This document shows, piece by piece, positions 19,937 to 31,450 of a stretch of 64,000 bases of DNA. The translations under genes were made by a program, and so were the position numbers. A model generated the notes under the pieces. The model was not told the origin of the DNA. It did not search any database and saw nothing but the letters and a program-made list of their open reading frames with translations. The number at the start of each line of letters is the position of its first letter. Positions within the stretch are counted from its first letter, which is position 1. This stretch comes from Shewanella aestuarii (GTDB lineage Bacteria; Pseudomonadota; Gammaproteobacteria; Enterobacterales; Shewanellaceae), in assembly GCF_011765625.1 (NCBI RefSeq), contig NZ_CP050313.1, forward strand, positions 3,158,501 to 3,222,500, read 5' to 3'.

Positions 19937-20443
19937 TTAGGGTGATAATGGTTCTCGAGAAAAAGTGTCACTATCACATTGTGGGCAGTCGGGAATAACC
20001 CCTGGGAAATCAATTTGCATTTGATAACCACATTGATCGCAGGTCAACATCCCCTGATTGATAATTTCCCCGGATTTATAACAACCATGATGCTTAAAAT
20101 CTTGCTGAAGTTCGTGCCATTCTATTTGACTTTTATCGGTTATCTCACTTAACCAGTGCCATAAGGTGTTTTCAAAGGCGATGACAGTGGGGCTGTAACT
20201 CATGTCATCAGCTGTTTGATCTTTTAAAAAGTTAGCTATATCACGCTTTAAAAATTCTTCCACTAAAGCCAGTTCTTGTTCATCGGCCGTTGATTTCAGC
20301 TGTAAATAGTTTTTTCCTTGGGTGACTGAGGCAAACAAACTTTTAGCAGTCAATGAGTTATCTTGCTCAAACTGCTGTTTAACTTGCTCAAATAGCGACT
20401 GATATAGCCCTAATAACGCTGAACTTCTTCCACTCATATTCAA
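19937..20443 (-). CDS. ybeL: Zinc-ribbon protein YbeL (DUF1451)
   Basis: 168 residues. An N-terminal helical region, then TLWHWLSEITDKSQIEWHELQQDFKHHGCYKSGE as in E. coli YbeL, and a C-terminal zinc ribbon with two CxxC pairs (CDQCGY and CPQCDSD). Its function is unknown. It lies divergent to leuS, next to which it is also found in E. coli, which supports the call. Confidence 0.88.
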   Translation of the reverse strand: MNMSGRSSALLGLYQSLFEQVKQQFEQDNSLTAKSLFASVTQGKNYLQLKSTADEQELALVEEFLKRDIANFLKDQTADDMSYSPTVIAFENTLWHWLSEITDKSQIEWHELQQDFKHHGCYKSGEIINQGMLTCDQCGYQMQIDFPGVIPDCPQCDSDTFSREPLSP

Positions 20444-20574
20444 TACTCCTTCATACGAACCTTTTTAATGCATCACTTCTAGTTTATTCTATGTAGTTAT
20501 TCATCACGCAAATGCGCGTTAGTTCAAATATACGTGCAATACCAAAAATGGGCGGCATGGCCGGAAATAGATTG

Positions 20575-23154
20575 ATGCAAGAACAATATAATCCCTTAGA
20601 GATTGAAGCCCTAGTGCAAAAGCACTGGCAAGACCAAAAGACCTTTGAAGTTACCGAAGACGAAACCAAAGAGAAGTTTTACTGTCTCTCTATGTTTCCG
20701 TACCCATCTGGCCGACTTCATATGGGACACGTACGTAACTACACCATAGGTGATGTTGTTGCGCGTTACCAACGTTTACAAGGAAAAAATGTTCTACAGC
20801 CTATTGGCTGGGACTCTTTTGGCTTGCCCGCGGAAAACGCAGCGATTAACAATAAAACCTCTCCAGCACCGTGGACCTATGAAAATATTGAGTACATGAA
20901 GAACCAGCTTAAATTGCTTGGTTTTGGATATGACTGGAGTCGTGAAATTGCCACTTGCACCCCTGAATACTATCGCTGGGAACAGTGGTTTTTCACTAAG
21001 CTGTATGAAAAAGGCCTAGTGTATAAAAAAACCTCATCGGTTAACTGGTGTCCAAATGATGAAACCGTACTGGCTAACGAGCAAGTACAAGACGGTTGCT
21101 GCTGGCGCTGTGACACCGAAGTCGTGCAAAAAGAAATTCCACAATGGTTTATTAAAATCACTGATTACGCTGAAGAGCTATTAAACGATATCGATACCCT
21201 TGATGGCTGGCCTGAGCAAGTTAAAGCCATGCAACGCAACTGGATTGGCCGCAGTGAAGGCATCGAGATGACTTTCCAAGTTGCGGATAGCGATCAAAGC
21301 TTTGATATCTATACTACTCGTCCAGATACCGTTATGGGTGTCACTTATGTTGCGATTGCAGCAGGCCACCCTCTTGCGATTGAAGCTGCACAAAATAATC
21401 CTGAGCTAGCTGACTTTATTGAAGAATGTAAAAATGCTGACACCACTGAAGCCGCTATGGCATCAATGGAAAAGAAAGGCGTTGCAACCGGTTTAAATGC
21501 CATACATCCTATCAGTGGTAAACTTGTTCCAATTTGGGTCGCTAACTTTGTATTAATGAACTACGGCACTGGCGCTGTGATGTCGGTTCCCGCACACGAT
21601 CAACGCGACTATGAATTTGCTAAAAAATACGGTTTAAGCATTGAAGCAGTTATCAAGCCTGTCGATGCTGAGTTGGACATCAGCAAAGAAGCATTTACCG
21701 ACAAAGGTACTCTGTTTAATTCCGCCGAGTTTGATGGCTTAGATTTTCAAGCGGCATTTGATGCCATTGACGCCAAGTTAACCGCTGAAGGTAAAGGCAA
21801 ACGCCAAGTAAACTACCGTCTTCGTGACTGGGGCGTATCTCGTCAGCGTTACTGGGGTGCTCCTATTCCAATGGTTACCTTAGCAGATGGCACTGTTATG
21901 CCAACTCCAGAAGATCAACTTCCGGTTATTTTACCAGAAGATGTGATTATGGACGGTATTCAAAGCCCAATTAAAGCTGATAAAGCTTGGGCTGAAACCA
22001 CAGTAAATGGTCAAGCTGCACAGCGTGAAACCGATACCTTTGATACCTTTATGGAATCGTCATGGTACTACGCGCGATATTGTAGTCCTCATGCCGACCA
22101 AATGTTAGATCCCGCTAAAGCCAACTATTGGCTACCGGTTGATCAATACATTGGTGGTATTGAGCATGCTTGTATGCATTTATTGTACTTCCGCTTCTTC
22201 CATAAACTATTGCGTGACATGGATTTAGTTAACTCAAACGAGCCAGCTAAACAATTGTTAACCCAAGGCATGGTATTAGCAGACGCTTACTACTACACCA
22301 ATGATAAAGGCGCCCGTACTTGGGTATCGCCATTAGATGTCACCACCATCGAAAAAGACGATAAAGGTCGTGTCACTAAAGCCATCGATAAACACGGTAA
22401 CGAACTGGTTTACACTGGCATGAGTAAGATGTCGAAATCGAAAAACAACGGTATCGACCCACAGGTGATGGTAGAAAAATACGGTGCTGATACTGTTCGT
22501 CTATTTATGATGTTTGCTTCGCCACCAGAGTTAACACTGGAATGGCAAGAGTCAGGTGTAGAGGGCGCTCATCGCTTTATCAAACGTTTTTGGAAACTCG
22601 CTAGCGAGCACATAGCAGCTGGTAATACGGAAGCATTAGATGTTAAAGCTTTAAATGCTAATCAAAAAGCATTACGTCGTGAGCTACATAAAACCATCGC
22701 AAAAGTGAGTGATGATATTGGTCGTCGTCAAATGTTCAACACTGCCGTTGCAGCAATAATGGAACTGATGAACCACCTATTGAAAGCACCACAAGAGTCA
22801 GCGCAAGATCGTGCATTAATGGCTGAAGCCTTATCTGCACTGACTCGCTTGCTTTACCCAATCGTGCCACATATCAGCTTTAACTTATGGCAAGAACTGG
22901 GTAACGAAGGCGTAATCGAGGATAGCCGCTGGCCTGAAGTTGACCAATCGGCCCTTGTTGAAGACAGCAAATTAATTATTGTACAAATTAACGGTAAGTT
23001 ACGTGCAAAAATTACTGTTGCTGCAGATGCCACTCAAGAGCAAGTGCAAGAAATTGCCATGCAAGATGAGCACGTACAAAAGCACTCTGATGGTTTAACC
23101 ATTCGTAAAGTGATTTATGTACCGGGCAAGCTGCTGAATATTGTTGCTAATTAA
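20575..23154 (+). CDS. leuS: Leucyl-tRNA synthetase
   Basis: About 859 residues from the ATG at 20575 ([11 protein letters not shown]), which matches the E. coli N-terminus; an in-frame ATG at 20512 would add 21 unconserved residues. Class I signatures are HMGH in [16 protein letters not shown] and KMSKS in [13 protein letters not shown]. The editing domain motif TTRPDTVMG and the zinc-site cysteines (WCPNDE, GCCWRCD) are present. It charges tRNA-Leu. It is followed by a hairpin and then lptE. Confidence 0.97.
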   Translation: MQEQYNPLEIEALVQKHWQDQKTFEVTEDETKEKFYCLSMFPYPSGRLHMGHVRNYTIGDVVARYQRLQGKNVLQPIGWDSFGLPAENAAINNKTSPAPWTYENIEYMKNQLKLLGFGYDWSREIATCTPEYYRWEQWFFTKLYEKGLVYKKTSSVNWCPNDETVLANEQVQDGCCWRCDTEVVQKEIPQWFIKITDYAEELLNDIDTLDGWPEQVKAMQRNWIGRSEGIEMTFQVADSDQSFDIYTTRPDTVMGVTYVAIAAGHPLAIEAAQNNPELADFIEECKNADTTEAAMASMEKKGVATGLNAIHPISGKLVPIWVANFVLMNYGTGAVMSVPAHDQRDYEFAKKYGLSIEAVIKPVDAELDISKEAFTDKGTLFNSAEFDGLDFQAAFDAIDAKLTAEGKGKRQVNYRLRDWGVSRQRYWGAPIPMVTLADGTVMPTPEDQLPVILPEDVIMDGIQSPIKADKAWAETTVNGQAAQRETDTFDTFMESSWYYARYCSPHADQMLDPAKANYWLPVDQYIGGIEHACMHLLYFRFFHKLLRDMDLVNSNEPAKQLLTQGMVLADAYYYTNDKGARTWVSPLDVTTIEKDDKGRVTKAIDKHGNELVYTGMSKMSKSKNNGIDPQVMVEKYGADTVRLFMMFASPPELTLEWQESGVEGAHRFIKRFWKLASEHIAAGNTEALDVKALNANQKALRRELHKTIAKVSDDIGRRQMFNTAVAAIMELMNHLLKAPQESAQDRALMAEALSALTRLLYPIVPHISFNLWQELGNEGVIEDSRWPEVDQSALVEDSKLIIVQINGKLRAKITVAADATQEQVQEIAMQDEHVQKHSDGLTIRKVIYVPGKLLNIVAN

Positions 23155-23227
23155 TATTAGTCATCAACACTAGCCACTAATAAGCCATACTCAATTAGAT
23201 TAGTATGACCAAGCTTGTTAGTTTATC

Positions 23228-23255
23228 GCCCATCACAACCTAGTTTGTGATGGGC
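23228..23255 (+). terminator. Hairpin between leuS and lptE (possible attenuator or weak terminator)
   Basis: An 11-bp perfect stem GCCCATCACAA / TTGTGATGGGC with a 6-base loop. Only an AT-rich stretch follows, with no clean T run. It may partially terminate or protect the leuS transcript while allowing read-through into lptE. Confidence 0.45.
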
Positions 23256-23309
23256 AATTAATTTACTTGCCATAATCATCATGGCTGATAAAGGACGTTA
23301 ATCACTTTT

Positions 23310-23804
23310 ATGCTGGCAAAACATATTGGCATAGCGCTACTCTCGGTTATTTTACTTATGACAAGTGGCTGTGGCTTTAAACTACAACGTAGCTACTCAA
23401 TTCCGGTTGAATTACAACAGCTGCATTTAAGCAGTAGCGATCAATATAGCGAGCTTACAAGGTTAGTTAGCGACAGACTGCGCATCAACCAAGTCAGTTT
23501 AGTTTCAGCAACAGAAACTACCCCAACCCTAAGACTTGTCAATGACTCATTAGAACGTGCAACCTTATCACTTTACCCAACGGGTAATGTTGCTGAGTAT
23601 GAACTTATTTATGTTGTGAATTATAGTGTGACCCTGCCACAAGGTGAACCTCAAGCCTATCAAGCAGAAGTTAGACGCGACTATCAAGACGATCCCCGCA
23701 CCGCATTGGCTAAAAGCCGTGAAATGGAGCTGTTAACCCGTGAAATGCGCATACAGGCGGCAGACTTAATTATTCAAACACTTGCATCTATCGGAACCAA
23801 CTAG
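23310..23804 (+). CDS. lptE: LPS-assembly lipoprotein LptE
   Basis: 164 residues. A lipoprotein signal peptide ends in a lipobox (TSG | C21), followed by GFKLQRSYSIP, the typical LptE start. It forms the plug inside the LptD barrel and helps place lipopolysaccharide on the outer leaflet. It is immediately followed by holA with no gap, the universal gammaproteobacterial order leuS-lptE-holA-nadD. Confidence 0.93.
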   Translation: MLAKHIGIALLSVILLMTSGCGFKLQRSYSIPVELQQLHLSSSDQYSELTRLVSDRLRINQVSLVSATETTPTLRLVNDSLERATLSLYPTGNVAEYELIYVVNYSVTLPQGEPQAYQAEVRRDYQDDPRTALAKSREMELLTREMRIQAADLIIQTLASIGTN

Positions 23805-24836
23805 ATGCGGGTTTATCCTGACCAACTAAAAACACACCTTAAAAATCTCGCCCAAGTGTATTTAATTTTTGGCGACGATCCTTGGTTAGTTGACGACAGT
23901 AAACGCCAGATAATTAAAGCGGCCAAAAAACAAGGTTTCGATGAAAGAGTACAACTTACTCAAGAAACCGGTTTTAGCTGGAATGATTTAGTTCAAGAAT
24001 GGCAATCAATGAGCTTGTTTGCCAGCAGACGCATTATCGAACTGACATTGCCTCAAGGTAAACCCGGTACTGAAGGCGCTAGTGCATTTCAAACCCTGCT
24101 TCAACAGCCCAATCCAGATATTATTTTAATCATACAGGGTCCCAAAGCTGGCCTTGAACAAACTAATAGCAAATGGTTTAAGTCATTAGACAGTCAAGGT
24201 ATCTATTTACCTTGTGCTACACCTGAAGGTAAACAATTTGAGCGCTGGCTGGATAGCCGCATTCAACATTACCAATTGACTCTGCATCATGACGCCAAAG
24301 CCATGCTGTTTAATTTGTTTGAAGGTAATTTACTTGCCGCAGAGCAATCAATGCAAATGTTGCAATTGATCAGCCCCACAGCCAATATTAGCGCTGAGCA
24401 ACTTGGCCAGTATTTTGAAGATCAATCGCGTTTTAGCGTATTCCAACTCACCGACGCCCTACTGAGTAATCATCAAAAACAAGTTCAGCACATGTTAGCG
24501 CAACTTCAAGGTGAAGGCACTGCCATGCCCATTTTAATGTGGGCAATTTTTAAAGAGATCAGCTTATTATTAAATTTGAAATTAGCCCAGCAGCAAGGAG
24601 AGCCGTTAAATAAGCTATGGGGACAATATCGGATTTGGGACAAACGTAAGCCGCTTTATCAAGCGGCATTAACCCGTCTTGAATTACACCACATTGAGCA
24701 TATGCTTGCTTTGGCCTCAACCTTAGAACTCAACCTTAAACAGCGTGGTGCTGAAGATTGGATTGGCATGAGCCACTTATGTATTTTATTTGACCCTCGT
24801 GCGCACAATCGTTTAGCGCATATTGAGCTAAGTTAA
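23805..24836 (+). CDS. holA: DNA polymerase III delta subunit
   Basis: 343 residues, family length. The N-terminal [18 protein letters not shown] and the [19 protein letters not shown] stretch are typical. Delta opens the beta clamp as part of the clamp loader. The ATG starts directly after the lptE stop, and nadD follows seven bases after its stop, so it lies in a tight operon. Confidence 0.95.
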   Translation: MRVYPDQLKTHLKNLAQVYLIFGDDPWLVDDSKRQIIKAAKKQGFDERVQLTQETGFSWNDLVQEWQSMSLFASRRIIELTLPQGKPGTEGASAFQTLLQQPNPDIILIIQGPKAGLEQTNSKWFKSLDSQGIYLPCATPEGKQFERWLDSRIQHYQLTLHHDAKAMLFNLFEGNLLAAEQSMQMLQLISPTANISAEQLGQYFEDQSRFSVFQLTDALLSNHQKQVQHMLAQLQGEGTAMPILMWAIFKEISLLLNLKLAQQQGEPLNKLWGQYRIWDKRKPLYQAALTRLELHHIEHMLALASTLELNLKQRGAEDWIGMSHLCILFDPRAHNRLAHIELS

Positions 24837-24843
24837 TTACACT

Positions 24844-25494
24844 ATGCACATTGGAATTTTAGGTGGCACCTTCGACCCAATTCATTTTGGTCATATTAAA
24901 CCTGCATTAGAAATCAAGCAGAAGCTTTTACTGGATGAAGTTTGGTTGATGCCAAATCATATCCCTCCACATAAACAATCCACCAACATCACAACACAAC
25001 ATCGATTAAAAATGGTACAAGATGTTTGCCTGCAATATCCGCAATTGCAGTTATGTGATATTGAAATCAATCGCGACACTCCGTCTTATACAGTCGTCAC
25101 ACTGCAGCAGCTCAAGCAAGCGTATCCTCAAGCCAGTTTTTACTTCATTATGGGCATGGATTCATTCATCAATTTACCCAGCTGGCACTTATGGCAACAG
25201 CTTTTTGAGTTATGTCATATTGTACTTTGCCAGCGCCCGGGTTGGACTTTACCCCCAGACTCGCCAATGCAACAAGTGCTCAATCAGCGAGCAACCACAA
25301 TTGCACAATTAATTGACAACAAAAACAATACATCCCAAAACACCCATGGCGACATCATTCCTGTCGACATCTGCCTACAAAATATCTCCTCCACTGAAAT
25401 TCGCCAAAAAGTGCAAAGCAATCAAGATATTTCCAAGCTACTTGCACCCTGCACCATCAATTACATTCAGCAGCATCATCTTTACCGTCGTTAA
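24844..25494 (+). CDS. nadD: Nicotinate-nucleotide adenylyltransferase
   Basis: 216 residues. The nucleotidyltransferase motif [18 protein letters not shown] lies at the very N-terminus and the second motif ISSTEIRQ near the C-terminus. It adenylates nicotinate mononucleotide in NAD synthesis. A short His/Asn-rich stretch around residues 150-170 is less conserved. Confidence 0.96.
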   Translation: MHIGILGGTFDPIHFGHIKPALEIKQKLLLDEVWLMPNHIPPHKQSTNITTQHRLKMVQDVCLQYPQLQLCDIEINRDTPSYTVVTLQQLKQAYPQASFYFIMGMDSFINLPSWHLWQQLFELCHIVLCQRPGWTLPPDSPMQQVLNQRATTIAQLIDNKNNTSQNTHGDIIPVDICLQNISSTEIRQKVQSNQDISKLLAPCTINYIQQHHLYRR

Positions 25495-25507
25495 CCTGTC
25501 GAGTTAA

Positions 25508-25537
25508 TTGCGTATTTCAGGTGAAATTGAGTATAAT
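25508..25537 (+). promoter_or_regulatory. Probable sigma-70 promoter of rsfS-rlmH
   Basis: A perfect TATAAT at 25532-25537, with TTGCGT 18 bases upstream (25508-25513) as a weak -35. It lies 33 bases before the rsfS GTG, in the short gap after nadD. It would allow rsfS and downstream genes to be expressed apart from the leuS-nadD transcript. Confidence 0.55.
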
Positions 25538-25570
25538 GCTCCGTTAATTTTGACTAATGAGGTATTTCGC

Positions 25571-25900
25571 GTGCAAAGCACCGAACTTAAAGATTTCGTT
25601 CTCGATAAAATCGATGACTTAAAAGCTAAAAACGTTGTTGTGTTAGATGTTAAGCAACAGTCTAGCATCACAGAAACTATGATTATCTGCACAGGCACAT
25701 CTAAAACCCATGTTCGCGCCATTGGTGAACACGTGGTAGTCGAAGCTAAAAAAGCCGGCGAGCAGCCATTAGGTGTTGAAGGCCGTGACAGTAGCGAATG
25801 GGTACTAGTAGACTTAGGTGATGTGATTTTACACATCATGCAAGAACAAACTCGCGAGTACTACCAGCTAGAAAAGCTGTGGTCAGAACATAACGCCTAA
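25571..25900 (+). CDS. rsfS: Ribosomal silencing factor RsfS
   Basis: 109 residues from the GTG at 25571, which has TGAGG eight bases upstream and gives the family N-terminus ([22 protein letters not shown]). A longer frame from 25508 would translate through the promoter and is not credible. Core motifs are [14 protein letters not shown] and [14 protein letters not shown]. It binds uL14 and blocks subunit joining under starvation. It overlaps rlmH by one base (TAATG). Confidence 0.94.
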   Translation: MQSTELKDFVLDKIDDLKAKNVVVLDVKQQSSITETMIICTGTSKTHVRAIGEHVVVEAKKAGEQPLGVEGRDSSEWVLVDLGDVILHIMQEQTREYYQLEKLWSEHNA

Positions 25901-26370
25901 TGAAGTTACAACTGATTGCCGTTGGCACCAAAATGCCCGATTGGGTTACCCGTGGTTTTGAAGAATATCAGCGTCGTTTCCCTCGAGATATGCCGCTTGA
26001 ATTAATAGAAATTCCTGCAGGTAAACGCGGTAAAAATGCTGATATAGCCCGTATTTTGCAAAAAGAAGGCGAGTTAATGTTAGCAGCTGTTGCAAAAGGC
26101 AATCATATTGTCAGCTTGGATTTACCCGGCAAAAATTGGACAACGCCCGATTTAGCAGAACAAATGATCAAGTGGCAATTAGATGGGCGTGATGTGAGCT
26201 TGTTGATCGGCGGGCCAGAAGGACTTGCCCCGGCCTGCAAAGCTGCGGCCAATCAAAGTTGGTGCTTATCAGCCTTAACCTTGCCGCATCCACTGGTAAG
26301 AATCTTAATTGGTGAAAGTCTCTATCGCGCATGGAGCATCAATAACAACCACCCTTACCATCGTGAATAA
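25900..26370 (+). CDS. rlmH: 23S rRNA (pseudouridine1915-N3)-methyltransferase RlmH
   Basis: 156 residues, one more than E. coli. A SPOUT methyltransferase with the knot region [19 protein letters not shown] and the C-terminal [31 protein letters not shown]. It methylates pseudouridine 1915 in helix 69. It is translationally coupled to rsfS and followed by mrdA after a 139-base gap. Confidence 0.97.
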   Translation: MKLQLIAVGTKMPDWVTRGFEEYQRRFPRDMPLELIEIPAGKRGKNADIARILQKEGELMLAAVAKGNHIVSLDLPGKNWTTPDLAEQMIKWQLDGRDVSLLIGGPEGLAPACKAAANQSWCLSALTLPHPLVRILIGESLYRAWSINNNHPYHRE

Positions 26371-26509
26371 CTTATCTAAGCATAAGAATTAGTTAAGGTT
26401 TAATAAAACTATCAGTAAGTTAAACTAATTTCATTGTTGTTGACATTACAGCACAATTAAAGCGATTCTATTTATTTTCGCCGTTACTTATACACGCTGG
26501 AGACGCTAA

Positions 26510-28369
26510 GTGCCGCCAAAGAAGCGCATCACTATCCATGATCACGCCGCAGAAGCCTCATTATTCAAGCGTCGCGCATTGTTCACTTTTGTGTGTGTAT
26601 TTATTCTGTTAAGCGTTTTACTCTCTAACCTTTATCAGCTTCAAGTTGTTTCTTACAAAGATTACGAAACCCGCTCTAATGATAATCGTATTCGTGTCGT
26701 ACCCACGCCACCAAGCCGCGGCTTAATCTTTGATCGTCATGGCCAGTTACTAGCAGAAAATCAGCCCTATTATTCTTTAGAAATGATCCCCGAGCGAATA
26801 AAAAACCTTGATGAGACTTTTGACAAGCTCAATGAGATCATAGAAATCAGTGATGAAGAGCGCCAAAACATCAAAGAAACCTTAAAGTTTCACCGTCGTT
26901 TCAAACCACTAACCTTAAAAAATAAGCTTACTGAACAGCAGGTTGCAAGTTTCACTGTTAACCAACACCAATTTCCGGGCATTTATGTTGAAGCCGGTTT
27001 AAAACGTCACTACCCCCATACAGAGCTAATGACCCATGTTCTAGGATATGTGGGAAAAATAAATAGCCGTGATAAAGCCATGCTTGAAAAAAATAACAAC
27101 TGGAAAAATTACGCCGCAACAAAAGATATTGGCAAACAAGGTATTGAAAAGTTTTACGAAAGTTTATTGCATGGATTGCCTGGCCACTTAGAAGAAGAAG
27201 TGAATAACCGTGGCCGCGTTATTAGGACACTTAAAGTCACCCCACCCACACCAGGGCAAGATATCTATTTAACCCTTGATTTAAAGCTGCAACAAAAAGC
27301 CATGGAATTATTAGCGGGCAGACGCGGTTCAGTCGTGGCAATAGACCCTCGAGACGGTGGTATTTTAGCCATGGTGTCAAGCCCATCGTACGATCCTAAC
27401 CAATTTGTTCATGGTATTAGCAGCAAAGCCTATAGTGATTTGCTTAATGATAAATCACGGCCACTCATAAACCGCTCAACCCAAGGCCAATACGCCCCCG
27501 CATCGACAGTCAAACCCTTAGTGGCGTTATTAGGGCTAGATGAGCGCACCATTAGTGATCGAACCCGCGTTTGGGACCCGGGTTTTTGGCAAATGCCCGG
27601 CGTTGAACGAAAATGGCGCGACTGGAAAAAATGGGGCCATGGATGGGTTGATGTTTATCATGCCATTATCGATTCCTGCGATATCTTCTTTTACGATTTA
27701 GTCTATAAAGTGGGCATTGATAAGTTATCTCCCTTTATGGCGCAATTTGGATTTGGTGAAAGCACCGGCGTTGATATCTTTGAAGAATCAGCAGGCGTCA
27801 TGCCTTCTCGAGATTGGAAAAGACTCCGTTACAACCAACCCTGGTATAACGGCGACACCATATCAGTTGGTATTGGCCAAGGTTACTGGACAAGCACACC
27901 ATTGCAATTAGCTAATGCAACCGCAATTTTAGCGAATAAAGGACAGCGTTTTACCCCGCACTTACTCAAATCGTTTAAAGATGACACGGTAAAAATTGAT
28001 ACGCCAATCGATGAGCAACCACCGATTGAAATAAAAAACCCTAAAAACTGGGACATTATCACTGAAGCCATGCGACTAACAGCAGATAAATCCCGCTTTA
28101 CAGATGCAAAGTACACCGCGGCAATGAAAACCGGTACAGGGCAAGTATTCTCAGTAGCACAAGATCAAAAGTACGATGCCGAAACCGTAGCGGAGCATCT
28201 ACGAGATAATGCACTTATTGTTGCCTATGCTCCTTTTGAAAACCCTACAATTGTCTTAGCAGTCGTACTTGAAAATGCTGGTTGGGGTGGGGTTAACGCA
28301 GGCCCTGTAGCACGCGCATTACTTGACGAATATCTATTGCGCGATGAATGGACGATACCAAGTGAATAA
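26510..28369 (+). CDS. mrdA: Penicillin-binding protein 2 (elongasome transpeptidase)
   Basis: 619 residues from a GTG with GGAGA upstream. A single N-terminal membrane anchor lies about residues 23-44. The dimerisation domain holds [14 protein letters not shown]. The transpeptidase domain has the active site S332 (SxxK as ASTVK) and KTGTG near the end. It makes peptidoglycan cross-links during cell elongation with RodA. Its 3' end overlaps the start of mrdB. Confidence 0.96.
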   Translation: MPPKKRITIHDHAAEASLFKRRALFTFVCVFILLSVLLSNLYQLQVVSYKDYETRSNDNRIRVVPTPPSRGLIFDRHGQLLAENQPYYSLEMIPERIKNLDETFDKLNEIIEISDEERQNIKETLKFHRRFKPLTLKNKLTEQQVASFTVNQHQFPGIYVEAGLKRHYPHTELMTHVLGYVGKINSRDKAMLEKNNNWKNYAATKDIGKQGIEKFYESLLHGLPGHLEEEVNNRGRVIRTLKVTPPTPGQDIYLTLDLKLQQKAMELLAGRRGSVVAIDPRDGGILAMVSSPSYDPNQFVHGISSKAYSDLLNDKSRPLINRSTQGQYAPASTVKPLVALLGLDERTISDRTRVWDPGFWQMPGVERKWRDWKKWGHGWVDVYHAIIDSCDIFFYDLVYKVGIDKLSPFMAQFGFGESTGVDIFEESAGVMPSRDWKRLRYNQPWYNGDTISVGIGQGYWTSTPLQLANATAILANKGQRFTPHLLKSFKDDTVKIDTPIDEQPPIEIKNPKNWDIITEAMRLTADKSRFTDAKYTAAMKTGTGQVFSVAQDQKYDAETVAEHLRDNALIVAYAPFENPTIVLAVVLENAGWGGVNAGPVARALLDEYLLRDEWTIPSE

Positions 28370-29471
28370 CAGTCATCATCAGAAAAAATCTATCTGGCAG
28401 CGTTTACATATCGATCTGCCATTACTTACAGGCCTGTTGATATTAATGAGCTTTGGCTTGTTTGTTATCTACTCAGCTAGCGGCGAAGACCCAGCAATGA
28501 TGGAGCGCCAATTTACCCGTATGGGGTTATCTTTAGTGATCATGTTTTGTGTCGCTCAAATTAACCCCGAAGTATTAAGACGCTGGGCTCTGCCCATTTA
28601 TATAGCAGGCATTATCTTATTACTTGGCGTGCATTTTTTTGGCACCATCAATAAAGGCGCTCAGCGTTGGCTTAATCTCGGTTTTATGGAGTTTCAACCA
28701 TCGGAACTGATTAAACTGTCCTTCCCTATCATGATGGCATGGTATATCAGTAAATTTCCTTTGCCGCCTAAAAAGCGTTACTTAGCTGGCGGGGCTATTA
28801 TTTTATTAATCCCAACCTTATTGATTGCTAAACAGCCTGATTTAGGTACTTCAATTTTAGTCGCAGCATCAGGGGTTTTTGTACTATTTTTATCCGGTAT
28901 GAGCTGGTTAATTGTCGGTGGGGTTGTGATTGCAGGGTTAATCTTCTTACCTATCTTGTGGTTCTTCTTAATGCATGACTATCAGCGCACACGGGTAATG
29001 ACCTTATTTGACCCCGAAAAAGACCCACTTGGTGCTGGCTATCATATTATTCAATCTAAAATTGCTATTGGCTCTGGTGGCGTCTGGGGTAAAGGCTGGT
29101 TACAAGGCTCGCAATCACAGCTTGAATTTTTACCAGAAAGACATACTGACTTTATTTTTGCCGTCATAGGTGAAGAATTCGGTTTAATCGGCAGCCTGCT
29201 TTTATTAGTCATCTACTTATACATCATTGGCCGCGGCTTAGTTATTGCGTCAAGGGCACAAACGAGTTTTGCTCGTTTACTTGCCGGTAGTATCACCTTA
29301 ACTTTTTTTGTGTATATTTTTGTTAATATCGGCATGGTTTCAGGCATTCTACCGGTAGTGGGTGTCCCCTTGCCTCTTGTGAGTTACGGTGGCACCTCGA
29401 TGATGACATTGATGACGGGTTTTGGCATTTTAATGAGTATTCAAACTCATCGGCGATTTATAGACAGATAG
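28362..29471 (+). CDS. mrdB: Peptidoglycan glycosyltransferase RodA
   Basis: SEDS family, about 369 residues, ten predicted membrane segments. Signatures are [27 protein letters not shown] and [17 protein letters not shown]. It polymerises lipid II with PBP2 for rod shape. Start: the GTG at 28362 overlaps mrdA by eight bases and gives a family-like N-terminus; the ATG at 28344 is an alternative. Confidence 0.95.
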   Translation: MNNSHHQKKSIWQRLHIDLPLLTGLLILMSFGLFVIYSASGEDPAMMERQFTRMGLSLVIMFCVAQINPEVLRRWALPIYIAGIILLLGVHFFGTINKGAQRWLNLGFMEFQPSELIKLSFPIMMAWYISKFPLPPKKRYLAGGAIILLIPTLLIAKQPDLGTSILVAASGVFVLFLSGMSWLIVGGVVIAGLIFLPILWFFLMHDYQRTRVMTLFDPEKDPLGAGYHIIQSKIAIGSGGVWGKGWLQGSQSQLEFLPERHTDFIFAVIGEEFGLIGSLLLLVIYLYIIGRGLVIASRAQTSFARLLAGSITLTFFVYIFVNIGMVSGILPVVGVPLPLVSYGGTSMMTLMTGFGILMSIQTHRRFIDR

Positions 29472-29480
29472 GAAGATTTC

Positions 29481-30476
29481 ATGCAATTCTCAACCCGAAT
29501 ATTTGGCGCGCTCACACTATTGATATCCAGTCAGATATCCTGCGTCCACGCAGCAACCGACGTTGACGACCTAAAACAACAATTTATAGCCGATCAAATT
29601 AAAAATGGATTTAGCCATCAGGAAGTCAGCGACTTTTTAAATCAATCAACCTATAACCAAGCCATTATTGATGCAATCACCAAACCCTGGGAAGCCAAAC
29701 CTTGGCATCAGTATTACCCGATTTTTTTAACCGAAAAGCGCTTGGAAAAAGGCCTCGCTTTTTGGCATGAAAATGCCGATACCATTGCAAAGGCTGCGGA
29801 TAAATATAATGTTGATCCTCAAATCATTGTGGCCATTATTGGCATAGAAACTTTTTATGGTAGCTACATGGGTAATTATCGCGTCCAAGATGCACTGTAT
29901 ACCTTAGGTTTTTACTATTCCCCGCGGGCGACATTTTTCCGTAAAGAATATGCCAACTTAATGTCGTTGATAAAAGAAGAGCAATTAGATAACGCCACCT
30001 TAAAAGGCTCTTATGCTGGCGCCATGGGTTATGGGCAATTTATCCCCTCAAGTTACCGCCACTATGCCGTTGACTTTAGCGGTGATGGCCGCCGAGATTT
30101 ATTAACCAATAAACAAGATGCCATTGGCAGTGTAGCCAACTACTTTCATCAACATGGCTGGCAACGCGGCGAACTCGTTGCATTAAAATTGCACCACAGT
30201 GACAATAAACCACCTAAAGCGAAAGTATGGACTAAAGAAAAACTCCATTATCAAGCCAATGATATCTTAGCGCCCAACCTGAGTTTAGCGACAGCAAGAG
30301 ATATTGATATTTCGCAACCAGCCATGCTTATTAAACTTGAACAACCGAGCGAAGATGAATATTGGTTAGGGTTGAAAAATTTTTATGTGATCACCCGTTA
30401 CAATCGTAGCCCACTGTATGCGATGGCCGTGTATCAATTTAGCGAACAATTAAAAGCCGAATATAATGCCAAATAA
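29481..30476 (+). CDS. mltB: Lytic murein transglycosylase B
   Basis: 331 residues with a signal peptide (cleavage near CVHA) but no lipobox Cys at the cleavage site. The catalytic glutamate sits in IVAIIGIETFYGSYMGNYR, with AGAMGYGQFIPSSYRHYAVDF as the second family block. It cleaves glycan strands with 1,6-anhydro product formation. It lies nine bases after mrdB with GGAAG upstream, and overlaps rlpA by 11 bases. Confidence 0.94.
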   Translation: MQFSTRIFGALTLLISSQISCVHAATDVDDLKQQFIADQIKNGFSHQEVSDFLNQSTYNQAIIDAITKPWEAKPWHQYYPIFLTEKRLEKGLAFWHENADTIAKAADKYNVDPQIIVAIIGIETFYGSYMGNYRVQDALYTLGFYYSPRATFFRKEYANLMSLIKEEQLDNATLKGSYAGAMGYGQFIPSSYRHYAVDFSGDGRRDLLTNKQDAIGSVANYFHQHGWQRGELVALKLHHSDNKPPKAKVWTKEKLHYQANDILAPNLSLATARDIDISQPAMLIKLEQPSEDEYWLGLKNFYVITRYNRSPLYAMAVYQFSEQLKAEYNAK

Positions 30477-31284
30477 ATTTCAATTAATTTTAACTAGCTT
30501 ACTTATCACTGCGTTATTAGCAGGCTGTTCGTCTAAACCCAATAAAGACAACAAAAAAGCCCCAAGCCAATCGGGCCGTTATTCAATGGCGAATGACAAG
30601 TATCCCGATAATGCACCTGATGTCAGCAAAGTGAAGAATGCAGTACCAAAATACGAGCCTTATTCTCGCCAAGGCAATCGTAATTACACTGTACTAGGCA
30701 AAAGCTATCAGGTACTTGAAACCGGAAAAGGCTTTAGTGAAACTGGCCACGCCTCATGGTACGGGGCGAAATTTCATGGCCATTTAACCTCAAATGGTGA
30801 AACCTACGACATGTATGCCATGACAGCCGCACATAAAAATTTGCCGCTGCCGAGTTATGTTAAAGTCACCAATCTCGAGAACAATAAACAAATTATTGTG
30901 CGCGTGAACGACCGAGGCCCCTTTCATGACGGGCGAGTCATTGATTTATCTTATGCTGGTGCTTATCACCTAGGCATGCTGGCTAAAGGTACTGCTCGTG
31001 TCAGATTAGATGTGATACATGTCGAGTCTGATGTTGAACGCGCAGTAGAAACCTCAACCGATGAGCAGCCGCATTATATTCAAGTGGTTGCATCAAAAGA
31101 CAAATTACGTATTCATAGTCTGGCCAAAGAATTAGAAAAAAAATACGCCGTAAAATCTCGCATCATTTCCGGCAATGGCATGCACCGTATTCAACTTGGA
31201 CCTATTGGCAAAATTTATCTTACTAATCAGTTACTCGATAAATTACACAGCCAAGGTTACCCACAAAGTTTTATCGTGCCGTAG
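30466..31284 (+). CDS. rlpA: Septal lytic transglycosylase / rare lipoprotein A
   Basis: 272 residues. The lipobox LLAG | C21 marks an outer-membrane lipoprotein. A double-psi beta-barrel follows with HASWYGAKFHGHLTSNGE and VRVNDRGPFHDGRVIDLS, which hold the catalytic Asp/His region. A C-terminal SPOR domain (about residues 196-272) binds denuded glycans at the septum. It is the last gene before a strong terminator. Confidence 0.94.
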   Translation: MPNKFQLILTSLLITALLAGCSSKPNKDNKKAPSQSGRYSMANDKYPDNAPDVSKVKNAVPKYEPYSRQGNRNYTVLGKSYQVLETGKGFSETGHASWYGAKFHGHLTSNGETYDMYAMTAAHKNLPLPSYVKVTNLENNKQIIVRVNDRGPFHDGRVIDLSYAGAYHLGMLAKGTARVRLDVIHVESDVERAVETSTDEQPHYIQVVASKDKLRIHSLAKELEKKYAVKSRIISGNGMHRIQLGPIGKIYLTNQLLDKLHSQGYPQSFIVP

Positions 31285-31323
31285 CCCAAAAGCATTCACA
31301 AAAGTGCATTAAACTACCCTCAC

Positions 31324-31356
31324 TATTGGCTCAACCTTGTTGAGCCAATATTTTTT
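31324..31356 (+). terminator. Rho-independent terminator after rlpA
   Basis: An 11-bp perfect stem TATTGGCTCAA / TTGAGCCAATA with a 5-base loop, followed directly by six T. It ends the mrdA-mrdB-mltB-rlpA transcript. Confidence 0.93.
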
Positions 31357-31397
31357 CCCCAATGAAGGAACCTTAATGCAATTTCATTGCCTACTAA

Positions 31398-31406
31398 TGG
31401 TATAAT
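31398..31406 (+). promoter_or_regulatory. Extended -10 promoter of dacA
   Basis: TGGTATAAT, an extended -10 box with the perfect hexamer at 31401-31406, 45 bases before the dacA start and just after the rlpA terminator. The -35 region is poor, as is usual for extended -10 promoters. Confidence 0.55.
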
Positions 31407-31450
31407 GGATTTTTGTCTTATCTTCGAATTACTAGAGACCTGCTACTTTC